Shown here in pieces: positions 36,774 to 46,854 of a DNA stretch of 64,000 bases (position 1 is the stretch's first letter; each line of letters begins with the position of its first letter). Position numbers and translations under genes: made by a program. The notes beneath the pieces were generated by a model. The model was not told where the DNA came from and ran no database searches. It worked only from the letters and a program-made list of their open reading frames with translations. The DNA is taken from NCBI RefSeq assembly GCF_000004075.3, contig NC_026660.2, positions 28,337,498-28,401,497 of the forward strand, given 5' to 3'. The DNA is from Cucumis sativus. Its lineage: Eukaryota > Streptophyta > Magnoliopsida > Cucurbitales > Cucurbitaceae.

Positions 36774-36815
36774 CTCCCCTTTTTAAGCTAATTCTGAAAC
36801 AAAGTGAACTCAGAC

Positions 36816-37513
36816 ATGAAAGGTGGTGGTGCTTTTCACAGATTCTGCCTCTGGTTTCTCCTTACAATCTTTCTTGGTAATGGTAATACTCTTCTTTTTC
36901 TTTTCTTCTATTCATCTCTAGTTTGTTATCTACTGCATCTTCTTCCCCATCTGACTTACTTTTACACCCATCTTCTTCTTTTTCTTTTTTCTCTTTGGGT
37001 GGATTCAGAATTCAAGTTGGTTCATTTGAGAGTTCTTCAGGCAGCTGCAAGAGAAAACAGAAATGGGATTTCTTCGATGTCGCTTCAATCTTCTAACAGT
37101 GGTAACAAATTCATTCTTACCTATGAAAATTAGATTGTTGTTCTTTACTTATATACCACGAATCTGTGTTCTAAATAGGTAAAGAGATGAATCGTATTGG
37201 TTCGAGATGTGCAAAAGACGATATCATTATATTTCAAGGCCCAGCAACTCCACTTCCGGGTGGGATCCCAACATACATAGTTCAGATCTTGAACTCATGT
37301 GCTTCAGACTGCAGCATCTCCAACATTCATGTGAAATGTGGATGGTTCAGCTCAGCCAGATTGGTGAATCCAAGAATTTTTAAGCGAGTCAGTTATGATG
37401 ACTGCCTTGTCAATGATGGTCGGGCTCTTGGTCCTGGTCGAACTCTTTCTTTTCAATATGCTAATACTTTCCCTTACCCACTTTCTGTATCTTCTGCAAC
37501 TTGTTCTTCTTAA
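36816..37513 (+). CDS. TPD1-like: TPD1-like secreted cysteine-rich protein
   Basis: TPD1 is a small secreted ligand of the leucine-rich repeat receptor kinase EMS1/EXS and specifies tapetum fate in anthers; TPD1-like paralogues are widespread in plants. Exons 36816-36876, 37009-37101 and 37179-37513 give 162 residues. A hydrophobic N-terminus (FCLWFLLTIFL, residues 10-20) looks like a signal peptide. The C-terminal domain has the family pattern: RIGSRCAKDDIIIFQG, PTYIVQILNSC, CSISNIHVKCGWFSSA, P-R-F/IFKR, YDDCLVNDG and L-x-FQYANTFPYPLSV. Two donors are possible for intron 1, after 36876 or after 36882; both keep frame and differ by two residues at the signal peptide end. It is somewhat shorter than TPD1 (176 residues), as is usual for the TPD1-like group. 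Confidence 0.9.
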
Positions 37514-38401
37514 ATTAACAAGTCTTTAAACAAACAGTCGATGGAGAAACCTTAAGAATTGTCTATGATCAATCAGTATTCTAGGAGATCCATCTTTTAT
37601 ATATATATACATATATTATGGTTGAGATATGAATCCATATTCTTCCCACAAATATCGTTTGATCATCATCAGAAGTTCAATGTCCAAAAGATCAAACCTT
37701 CGATGTAGAATCTCTTATTCTCTGTCAATTCTCAGATATCTTAGTAAGGAACGCTTATTTTAGTCCATTATGACAATTGACAAGTTTATCACAAGTAACT
37801 AATAATAGTTATCTGTTGTAATAATTTATTGTTAGAGAATCAGTTTGAAACATTTCTGTCCATTTCGTATCCACGAAGGATCAGCTTGCTCATTCATTCA
37901 CAAAAACAGTCTTCTAAGTTATCTCCAACGGTACAAAACCGTAGTCACATTACAGCAACCTCCAATATTTACTCCAACTCAAGTCTCGACCCTAAGTCTG
38001 GAGGGGTTGTTATTTGGGCAGTAACAGAGTTGTTTTGTTACTTATTTTGGCAAAGCTTTATTAAACCAAAAAAAAATCCGCAAAGCCTTCGTTGTGTTCA
38101 ATAAATAAAGAAATCACAGATATTTGCTCATTCTGTTCCTCAGTTTCTTTAGTAACAAGCAAAACATAACCTTCCAACTTTCTACATGTAGAATCTTGGA
38201 GTGCAAGAGAAATAATTCTAATCTTCCAACGTTCTAACATATGGTTCAGTGTATGGCGGCTACATTCAATCAACCATGAATTATTAGATTTAAGATCAAA
38301 GAAAGAAACGTAGCATTGCAGACACAATGGGATAAAATCTTAAACTTGTAATTTGTATGGAGGCAATGGCAAGAAAACAAGATTGAACTTCATTTGATGG
38401 G
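37514..38401. other. Convergent intergenic region, TPD1-like to plastid protein gene
   Basis: Two 3' flanks meet here. An AT-run with TATATATA lies near 37600. No additional gene is supported. Confidence 0.55.
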
Positions 38402-38932
38402 TCAATAAGTATAATCGTAAGAAAACTCAGTGACACCAACCATAGCAGAAAGAACTTGAGAGATAATGAAAATGGCACCCCCAAAAATAACCAAAACAAG
38501 AACAGCAGTAATGGGGTTCTTCAGCAGTTCCAAAATAGGGAGAAGAATAGTATAAATAGCACCAGTACTCACAGTAAGGGCGTAAAGTGCATATCTTCTA
38601 ACATTGTCCCAAAATTCCTCCACCAAAGGGCCTTCAGGACCCAAAGCCAAAGCCCTTTCGCCGTCGCAACCGATCAGAAACAGGGCAACGCCCACCGAGA
38701 CGGCTCCAATGATCAGGAACCTCGATTTCCCACTTGGGGTTGCTTCGATTGTCTTGAAATCCGTCGGGTGAGGGATTTTTAGGGGTTTGGCGGGAGATTG
38801 CGGCGGCGCAGAGGAAGCGAGAGGCCGGAAAGGGGTTCGGATAGGGGAAATGGGCTTGATTGGAAATGAAGGAAGAGAAATGAGTGGCGTTTTGAAAGTG
38901 GGGAAGAATGGAGTTACGAAAGAAGTGGCCAT
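38402..38932 (-). CDS. Plastid-targeted membrane protein, DUF751/Ycf33-like
   Basis: A single-exon ORF of 176 residues. Residues 1-55 are rich in Ser, Pro, Thr and Phe with few acidic residues, as in a chloroplast transit peptide (MATSFVTPFF start). Three hydrophobic segments follow at about 71-90, 113-135 and 141-167. The part from EFWDNVRRYALYAL to LELLKNPITAVLVLVIFGG resembles the core of DUF751, the family of the algal plastid ORF Ycf33: an FW-N-RY start, a membrane helix, then a KNP turn and a second helix. This suggests a nuclear gene of plastid origin, working in the thylakoid or envelope membrane, with no known biochemistry. Three site II words upstream fit a housekeeping plastid gene. 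Confidence 0.72.
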   Translation of the reverse strand: MATSFVTPFFPTFKTPLISLPSFPIKPISPIRTPFRPLASSAPPQSPAKPLKIPHPTDFKTIEATPSGKSRFLIIGAVSVGVALFLIGCDGERALALGPEGPLVEEFWDNVRRYALYALTVSTGAIYTILLPILELLKNPITAVLVLVIFGGAIFIISQVLSAMVGVTEFSYDYTY

Positions 38933-39216
38933 TGTTGTTGAGTTTGTGGATGGAGGTGGAGCTCAGGCCATGGTAGTTATGAAGTCGGAGGTGAGGGCTG
39001 TGTTATCCAGAGTTTTGAAGAGAGGATTAAATTAACAAAAATGTGATTCATGGAGGATTAGTATGTTAATATAGTAAGTTAAGAGCTTAAAATCCTATCG
39101 TTTTCAGTTCTAAATTGTGGATTTATGGCTGAGAGTGTTTGGAATCAATATTTGGATAATTGCTTTTCAAAATAAAATAAATTGGATCTTGAATTCAATA
39201 CAAAAAACTATAAAAT

Positions 39217-39255
39217 TGGGCTTCTGATAGGTAAGGCCCAATTTATTAATGGGCC
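39217..39255. promoter_or_regulatory. Cluster of three site II words
   Basis: TGGGCT (39217-39222), GGCCCA (39235-39240) and TGGGCC (39250-39255) lie within 39 bases, about 285-325 bases upstream of the minus-strand plastid gene start. Such clusters bind TCP factors and are typical of nuclear genes for organelle and growth functions. Confidence 0.55.
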
Positions 39256-39329
39256 ACTGCGGTATATAATCACTAATTTGGTAACTGCATTGGACTTATT
39301 GAGGAGCCACCTGCTACTTATTTAATTTT

Positions 39330-39425
39330 ATTATTATTTTAAAAAATATGTGAGCGTAGAATCGAATCGAATCTCAAACCTTGAGATGGATTAGTACATG
39401 TTCATATTAGTTGAACTATGGACAC
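39330..39425 (-). mobile_element. tRNA-derived SINE fragment
   Basis: On the minus strand the sequence starts GTCCATAGTTCAACTAATAT, like a worn pol III A-box, and about 30 bases later has GGTTTGAGATTCGATTC, like a B-box with its flanks. The order, spacing and the words CATGTAC and CTCAAGG match the head of plant tRNA-related SINEs. The copy is short and has lost its body, so it is an old fragment. Confidence 0.45.
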
Positions 39426-40510
39426 CCATTAATTATTTTTTAGAAGAAGGCAATCAAAACAAACTAAAGAATTATCAGAGGAAATGCGCTCTCATTCATA
39501 CCTTAGATGCAAAGGTAATGTGTCAAAGCGATGTGAGACTAAGCAAATGTGAGAATAAAAGGAAATTTTCTCCCAAATAATAATAGGTAGCAATAGTGAA
39601 GAAAATAAGGAAGAAAGGAAGGAGGGAAATGGAGGATATATAGTTGGGGTAAGTTATGAAGAAAATGATTGGTTTTGAAGTGTTTCTGATGTTTGTTCTT
39701 GATTTGGTTGGTGTTGGTGTGGGACATTCTTCTGTCTGAATAATTATAATGAAGCTTCATTTTTCACGTGTCTTTCCATAAAAAAGAAGAAGAAAAAGAT
39801 CCAAAACATTATACAAAAAAATATTCCCTCAAACAGCAACAAAAATATAATTACCTAACTTCCACATTCTCTTCCTCCACAAACATATCTCTCTGTCTTC
39901 GAGTTTTTGTTTCAAATATTATGGTTTAACCAACTACTACGTACGTACTATATATATCCAAAACTCATATTCTCTCTTACCTTCCATATTTCACTTTTAC
40001 ACATCATATATACCCTAAACCCTACTACACCAATATTAATATATCACCCAAATTAATCATTTCTTAATAATTGGATCTAGCTTTGTATCGTGCTCCTTCC
40101 AGAGATTCGGTCAACATAGGATTAGGGCAAAGCAAAGAAGAAGAGAATGACTGACGTTTTTATCCATCTTTCGTAGTTAAATTATAATAAATATCATCTT
40201 TGAACTTTGTCGTTCGCTTAAGAAGTATTCTTATATTTTTAAAAGTGACAATATTATTATCCTTCAACTTTTATAAACATTTGAAATTTTGTTGAGAGAC
40301 ATCAGTTCAAATACGATAAATGATAAAACCAAGATTTAGGATGGAAAAAGTTGATAATCAACATAGTTTAAAAGTCTTGATTTCTTTCATATGGGTAATT
40401 TTGAAATGTTTACGTTAGTAAGAGAGGTGAATATTGCAACTTTTAAGAAGTAATAGGGTATTTTTGAAATATGACAAATTTTGATCTTAGAGTATTTATT
40501 ATGATTTAGC

Positions 40511-40532
40511 AAAAAAAAAAAAAAAAAAAAAA
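40511..40532. repeat. (A)22 run
   Basis: Twenty-two consecutive A lie at the end of a repeat-like stretch (about 40150-40510). This could be the tail of a retroposed element read on the plus strand, but no flanking duplication was found. Confidence 0.8.
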
Positions 40533-40670
40533 CCAATTAGTTAATAGATAAATTGAAGATGAGAGAGAGTAGATCATCAATAACACAAAACTGATAACTG
40601 ATCATATGAATTAATAATCAACTCTAGTACGATAGAGCCGATGAAGAGAAAAGGAGAGAGAGAGTGATGT

Positions 40671-41258
40671 TTACAAGTGAAGAGAAGTATCGACTTCGAT
40701 ATCAGAGTCAAAGTAATGATGGTCGTGATCATGATGATCATGATCATTTAGTTTAGTAATGAATGAGATGGCACTATCACAAGAAGAAGTTGTAGAAGTA
40801 CTAGAAGCTGGCACTGGCCATAAATCCATCAAAGTGGGGATATTGTTGGATTGTTGATGATCATGATCGTGTGAAGAAGAAGAAGTTAAAGAAAGAGATA
40901 AAGATGTTTGAGGCAGCAATGTTAGCATTGTCGTTGTTGTTGACGACGACGATGGTACCTTCTTCTTCTTCATCGTCATCATTAACTCATGATGAGGGTT
41001 ATTATTTGAAATTGAAGGCTCAAAAACCACACAAGTATTTGTACTATTTGTATTGGTATTATTGAAGAAGAAGCTGCAACAAGTATGCGTTTTAGGGTAT
41101 TGAGAGAGAGAAAGCAATTTGACAACCTCTTTTTCTTCTCTCATCTCCTTCACTTTTTGAAGTTGTCTGAACCTTTCTTGAAGTAAAGCAATGGAAGAGG
41201 AATGAAGAAGCACAGATGCAGCTTCTTGATTATCCTTTCTAATATCTTCCCAACCCAT
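40671..41258 (-). CDS. Uncharacterised plant protein with LxLxL (EAR-type) motif
   Basis: A single-exon ORF of 195 residues begins MGWEDIRKDNQEAASVLLHS. Residues 10-45 form an amphipathic helix rich in Gln, Arg, Lys and Glu (LLQERFRQLQKVKEMREEKE). The middle is low in complexity (Ser, Thr, Asn, His runs). A LSLSL string near residue 120 fits the EAR repression motif LxLxL, and the end is acidic, finishing VDTSLHL. I do not recognise a named family; the N-terminal block resembles that of a plant-only group of unknown proteins. A nuclear role as an adaptor of repression is only an inference from the motif. The minus-strand promoter has a TATATAAA at 41374-41367, about 110 bases upstream. Confidence 0.72.
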   Translation of the reverse strand: MGWEDIRKDNQEAASVLLHSSSIALLQERFRQLQKVKEMREEKEVVKLLSLSQYPKTHTCCSFFFNNTNTNSTNTCVVFEPSISNNNPHHELMMTMKKKKVPSSSSTTTTMLTLLPQTSLSLSLTSSSSHDHDHQQSNNIPTLMDLWPVPASSTSTTSSCDSAISFITKLNDHDHHDHDHHYFDSDIEVDTSLHL

Positions 41259-42652
41259 AGGGAAATGATTGGTTTTTGTTAAGGTTTTTATATATATAAG
41301 GCGCTGAGAATGGGGGGAGATGGAGGCTTAGCTTTTTTGGTTTTGTGATGAGTGTGAGTGTGTGTGTTTATATACATGAATATGATTGGGAAGAGATGAT
41401 GGTGGTATATAATAAAGATGATGATTATATTATGAATATAGAAAAGGGGAATAATGAGAATGGGGTTGGAAGGGGGAAAAGAACAAGAAGAAAAGGGTTA
41501 AAAAAACATAAAATCTAAAGAGTGGAGGGTGGGGAAAGTGAAAAAGGGTTTGGAGGAAAAAACAAGGGAATGTTGTTAAATAGCACATGGAAGGGTGTGT
41601 TTGGAGGAATAATAGGTTTTGGTGATGCTCTGTCACTTTGTCCCCAAAAAGCAATCTCCTTTTTTCTTCTTCTTTCTTTCTTTCTTTTTCTTTTTCTTTT
41701 AGTTTTTAACTTTAGAGATGATGGAGACCCTTTTGCCTCTCTCTCCCTCTTCTATTATTTTTATTAAGGATCATTTGTATATACTACGATGAAATATTGA
41801 ACGTTGGATTTGTGTGACAGAAACAACCATGGTTCATATTATATATCTTCACAATAACATGATATAACACTATGGTTCTATCTAAAATGTCGTGTCAGGT
41901 TATCGAACATAGTTGTTCTCTCTTAAGACTTTACGTTAGTTTTTCTTATATATATTCAAGTAATTAACGTGAAATTGTGAACGAAATTTTTTGTTGTTTA
42001 TTTATTATGGTTGTTGTCATTTTCTATTGTTTAGATTTGTTGGGAGGTGTTTGTTGGTAAAGAGATATTGGGAAGAAAACGAATGAGAATGGGGCGGTGC
42101 AAGAGCTATGGAGCTAGAAGACAGAAGCTATATAGAGCATGAGAATGAATTGGGGAACTCCCAACAAAAAAAGAAAAACACTTACAATGGAACTACCTAC
42201 TAAAAGGATTTATCTTTCTCTCTTCTTTTCTTGATTTTTTTTTCTTTCTATTTAGTCTTCATATTGTTTTTAAAAGTATTAGGATATCAATTTCAAAATA
42301 TTAGCATTTATATGATATAATATAAAGAATGGAGTAACGAGGTGGTTTTTCATATTTAAATTATAAAAAAAAAACTTATATATTTGAAAACTATAATTGT
42401 ATTGTTTAAATATATATATCACCATAATATTGAAATTGGAACATTAAAAATGATAGTAAGAATATTTTATTGAAATATATGAAGAAGCTATTTTTCTTTA
42501 AATTAAGATTGTATTGGAAAATATTCGCCAGAAAATTAAATGGAGAATTAGCTCCGAAGTTGGACTCATTGATGAAGATGCATATTATTAAAAAGGTAGT
42601 GGTGGGGTTATTTCAATTACAAAAACTTTAAAATAAAATAATTAAATAAGCA

Positions 42653-42679
42653 GATATATATATATATATATATATATAA
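42653..42679. repeat. (TA)n microsatellite
   Basis: About thirteen alternating TA units. Confidence 0.85.
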
Positions 42680-45302
42680 TAAAAGTAAAAATAAGAAGAA
42701 GAAAAGAAAAGGGGGGTGTGTGTGGGTGGAAGTGCATAGTAAGAAGTTAATTGATTGAACAATAATAATAATGTATGAGAAAGAAAGACAAAGATAGCAA
42801 CGACGACACCACATTCCAATTTTATTTATTTTTTGATAAGAAAAAAGAAAAGAAAAGAGTTGTATGGTTATTTTGTCATAAAGTATTTGGCCGAGAATGG
42901 CATGCTCTACCCAAAGCTGCAGATACCCACAAACACACACCCAAACCTGTTGGATTAGATGCTTCGCTTAGCCCCTCCCCCTCCCCCCCTCCCCCCTCCC
43001 ACACACACACACACATCCACACTCTTTCTTTTCTTTAATTTAATTCTTTTCAATTCCTTCTTCTCTTTTTTGGGCTTCGAAATTCGAAAGATTGATAAGA
43101 AATAAAGAAATTGCCTTTTTCTTTTTCTTTTTCTTCTTTGTGTGTTTTTTTTATACACATTACACAACAACGCGTGCATGTCCATGCAATTTTTTTAAAA
43201 GAAAAAGTGCACAAATTATTTCTACTTTTTACCATATCCATTTTCCAATATTCTTTTTAATTCATTCATTCATTATTATTAATATTATTATTCCTCTAAT
43301 TAAGGGTTCTTTTATGTTAAAACTTGCCTTAACTACTCTTACCATATACGGATACAACTCCTTTTGTCTTTAATATTATATAATCTCTTCTCCCTTTCTC
43401 TCTCTCTTTTTCAATTCATTTATTCATTCTTTTACCATTTAGGGTGTTCATCTTCATACCATTCCATAACACAATAACTCAAAAAATTCGTTGGATTCAG
43501 TTAGTTGCTATTTATTGGTTTACTTTGTGATTTTTTTTTTTTTTTTTTTGATGTTTGGGTTGGTGATTGGGACTTTTGCTTGTTGAATAATTACATTTAT
43601 ACACTATGTTAGATATTAAATATAATCTATTACGGTTTAAAAAGATACGTCGCCTTTGATTAATAAGTGAGAATCGTTATCTTGTCAACTTATGGCAATG
43701 TCATATATCATAAGTTTTAATTGTTAAGACTTTGTTTTATGATGAACTTCTAATGTTTTTTTTCCTTTTAGGATCGTTGGGCTCTTGTTTTTTGTTTTTA
43801 TTTAAAGTTTGTAATAGATATACTAGGTATTTGATATTTGGCCTTTGAGTTTTTATGAAATATAATTTTAGTCATTTGTTATGTGTTGTGACGTTGTAGA
43901 TAAAGGTAAGTTTTTGAAATCAATAATAATGGTTGGATCACGACTTAATCTAAGTATCCAACCCAACTGTAATTTTAAGGGTTGGGTGGAAGATTATATA
44001 TGTTTAGTACGATCAATTGATCCAACCAACTCAAATGTTTAGATTGGTTTAAAAAGTTCTCGAACTCAATAATTGTACAAACCCTAGTTGTTGTCGAGCA
44101 TGGATAAGAAATTGAGGGGATAAAATAATGTATTATTTAACTATTTGGGTTTCAATTTTAGTTTTCTTTCTTTTATATATAGATTTTATTTTTCTTCCAA
44201 ATGATGCTTAAGTTTTCAGTTGTCAATATCATGCATTTCAAGTTTTATTCAGCTTTGTATAAAGTTTCCCTTTAAGGTACTCTTTTCTCTGGTTTTTTCT
44301 CTCCATAATTTTGACTACGTTTTTCAAAAGTTTGCTATTTCTTTTGTGCTGTGTGTAGGCCATTTTTGTACAAATAATGGTGTAATAAAGTGGATTTTGA
44401 AATGTTTGAAAGCCTGTCTCTCTCTCTCTCTTTTTTTTTTTTATAGCTACCCAAGGTTCTGAGAATCTAACACCAAACCCTTGTGTCATCGTTAAATTAA
44501 AATTATTATCACAATCCATATCTCAACCCTAAATATCTTAGATCTTTCTTTAAACTTAGTTTGACAAAAGCAGCATTAGTCAAGTATGATCATACAAAAT
44601 CGAAACTATTATCAATCGTCACACTCCAATCATAAACGTAGGAGAATTATATTGGTGGTAATGGTAAGTGGTAAAATGGGTAGCTAGACAACCTACCAAA
44701 TCTGTCCCATCAACTTTGTTGAGGATTAATTCGTACATTCAATAGACAAACAAGAGCAGCCAAATTTGAAGATATGAAACACAGCTAAGATCAAGTCTTT
44801 ATTTGTACCAACTGTTTCTTTATTTCAAAATTTTGGTATTCTATAATAAATTGTATTCTTTTTTCATTATATTGTTGTTAAAAGTTAAAACTATATATAA
44901 TAAACGACATTTACAAGCTCTCTAATAGAAAGAGTAAGTTTATTTAATATAAAAACAACAGATTAAATCATAATAATAACAATAACAACATAATAAGATT
45001 GACTCAACAATAATAACTTTTTTTAGGAAAAGAAATCTAATAACAAAAGAAATATGGTAAATGAGATCATACCTAACATTGTGTTATCATTTATTAATTA
45101 GTCTATTAAACGCAGTAATGTTTGATTTTCTTTTTTTCCTTTTGAGTACAATAAAATAAAAGGGATAAAGGAATTTGAACTACAATTATCAATTGAACTA
45201 AACTATTATTGGTTGACAACTACAATTGATTATTTAAAAAAAAAAAAAAAAAGTTGAGGTTATAAGTTATAATATTAATAGATTAAAGGACAATATGTAT
45301 AT

Positions 45303-45332
45303 GGGTTTAGGGTTTAGGGTATTTGTTGGGCT
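45303..45332 (+). promoter_or_regulatory. Double telo-box plus site II, orphan promoter module
   Basis: GGGTTTAGGGTTTAGGGT at 45303-45320 is a double plant telo-box, followed by TGGGCT at 45327-45332 and then a pyrimidine-rich run up to CTTGAAACAG. In plants this pairing drives ribosomal protein, translation factor and snoRNA genes. No gene of that kind could be read downstream. Confidence 0.55.
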
Positions 45333-46219
45333 CATATTTCTCTTTCTTCTCTTGAAACAGGAAGCAAAGTAGAGCAAACCCTGACGTTCCTTCCTCCCCT
45401 CAGAACTTTGTGCACATGATACAAGCAGTAAGAATTATTGGTGGGTAGAAAGTTTTTGAGAGTGGGGTGTGATGAATATCATTAATAAATGAAGTAATTT
45501 GTTTGAATGGTAACAAATTTCAGCCCTGAAATTATGGTTTGATTATTTGTCCTTGATGTTAAACTTTTGGTAATTGAATAATATCTATAAATAATGTTGT
45601 TAATAATGCATGGTGGTTGTTGTATAGTATTGTTTTCCCTCGATGGCTCCGTAATCTTGCTGTTTTCTCATCTTATTTTTAATTTATTAGTTCCTATTAA
45701 CAATTTTTAAATAAATAAAGAGTCTTAATTTATTTTTCTTTTATTACAAAATTATTCTCTCCCATATTCCAACAACGTCGTCTTCATTCAACCTACAAAA
45801 CTACTCCATATTCTTAGTCTTCTATTCTACAATAACTTTGTAATAGTTTTCACTCTTTGTTTGCATTCATTAAACAAAAATAAATAATAACTGTTTTTTT
45901 CTTTTCAAAATAGTTTTATCTTAATTCTCTTGAAACTTTTATTTAATGCACTGTCGTATAACTTCAATTAAATACAAATAACAAAGATAAATTTAATGCA
46001 ATATATGTAATTATTCTCTCCCCGAATGGTTTCAAAGATATTTCGAGCGATGAGGCATTAGACCAAATGGTTTTGGGTTGGACCAACAATCTTATTTGTG
46101 GGCTCCCAACCAAAATGGACTTCCATTCAACTTTCTCTTTGTTCTCCAATAAGATGATTCCAACCAACTTTTCAATTATTAATTACAAATTCCAAACTAT
46201 ATACCAACATTTTAAAAAA

Positions 46220-46372
46220 TTTACAAATATAACAAAGTTTATCAAATTCCATCAATGATATAACTCTATTACCGATAGACCATATTACAAAATTGATCTA
46301 TCACTGATAGATCATACGAGTTTACCACTGATGCAAGTTTATCAACGATTATTTTGCTATATTTGCATTTTT
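46220..46372. mobile_element. MITE-like element with terminal inverted repeats
   Basis: The left end TACAAATATAACAAA (from 46222) and the right end TTTGCTATATTTGCA (46353-46367) are inverted repeats with 13 of 15 matches. The centre has a perfect palindrome, GATCTATCA-C-TGATAGATC (46295-46313). The element is about 150 bases and has no coding capacity. Its design, with TGATAG words in the centre, recalls the hairpin at 255-402. Confidence 0.6.
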
Positions 46373-46802
46373 TTTTTTTAACTGTGGCTCAATTCTTAAT
46401 TATTATTTCTACAATGGTCCTCAATTACAATTTATCTATTAATTATCTAAAGAGACAATTAAATTGAAAATAATTTAGTGTATAAAAAAATTCATAAATA
46501 TAACTAAATTTGTTAACATTATATACTTTACTATATTTGTAAATTTTTAAACATGTTGCTATATAATAATTACTTTTATTTATACGTATTTAAATCATAA
46601 ATTTTTGGTTAATCCTTTTAACAGCAAGAAAGTCCAACTAACAATATTGTCCACCCTAACTTTAGAATTGTATCAAATAAAATTTACAAACTAATAAATG
46701 TATCAAATTAACTCTCCAATTTTCATAATATAGGATTTTTTATCTTTCTCCAAAATTTGGTTGAACATACATCATCTTGTGCACAAGTGTAAACCAATTT
46801 AG

Positions 46803-46804
<2 letters not shown>

Positions 46805-46851
<47 letters not shown>
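46805..46851. repeat. (TA)n microsatellite
   Basis: About 23 alternating TA units, the longest dinucleotide run of the window. Confidence 0.9.

Positions 46852-46854
<3 letters not shown>

Larger units (their letters stand above)
34332..36815. other. Divergent intergenic region between DUF7722-like and TPD1-like genes
   Basis: The two flanking genes are transcribed away from each other, so both promoters lie here. I note a G-box at 36015, the repeated phrase GTGGATGCTGAT (36020-36043), and a TATA box at 36765. The stretch 34880-35130 is less AT-rich and has an 80-codon frame without recognisable features. No gene is supported. Confidence 0.55.
38933..40670. other. Intergenic region upstream of plastid protein gene
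   Basis: The left part is the plastid gene promoter with three site II words. A tRNA-derived, SINE-like fragment lies at about 39330-39425 and a 22-base poly-A run at 40511-40532. The segment 40150-40510 looks like an old dispersed repeat. No gene is supported. Confidence 0.55.

Noticed and set aside
45465-45535. C/D box snoRNA with TGATGA and CTGA words
   Set aside because: The bases flanking the boxes do not form a terminal stem and no D' or C' box is clear.
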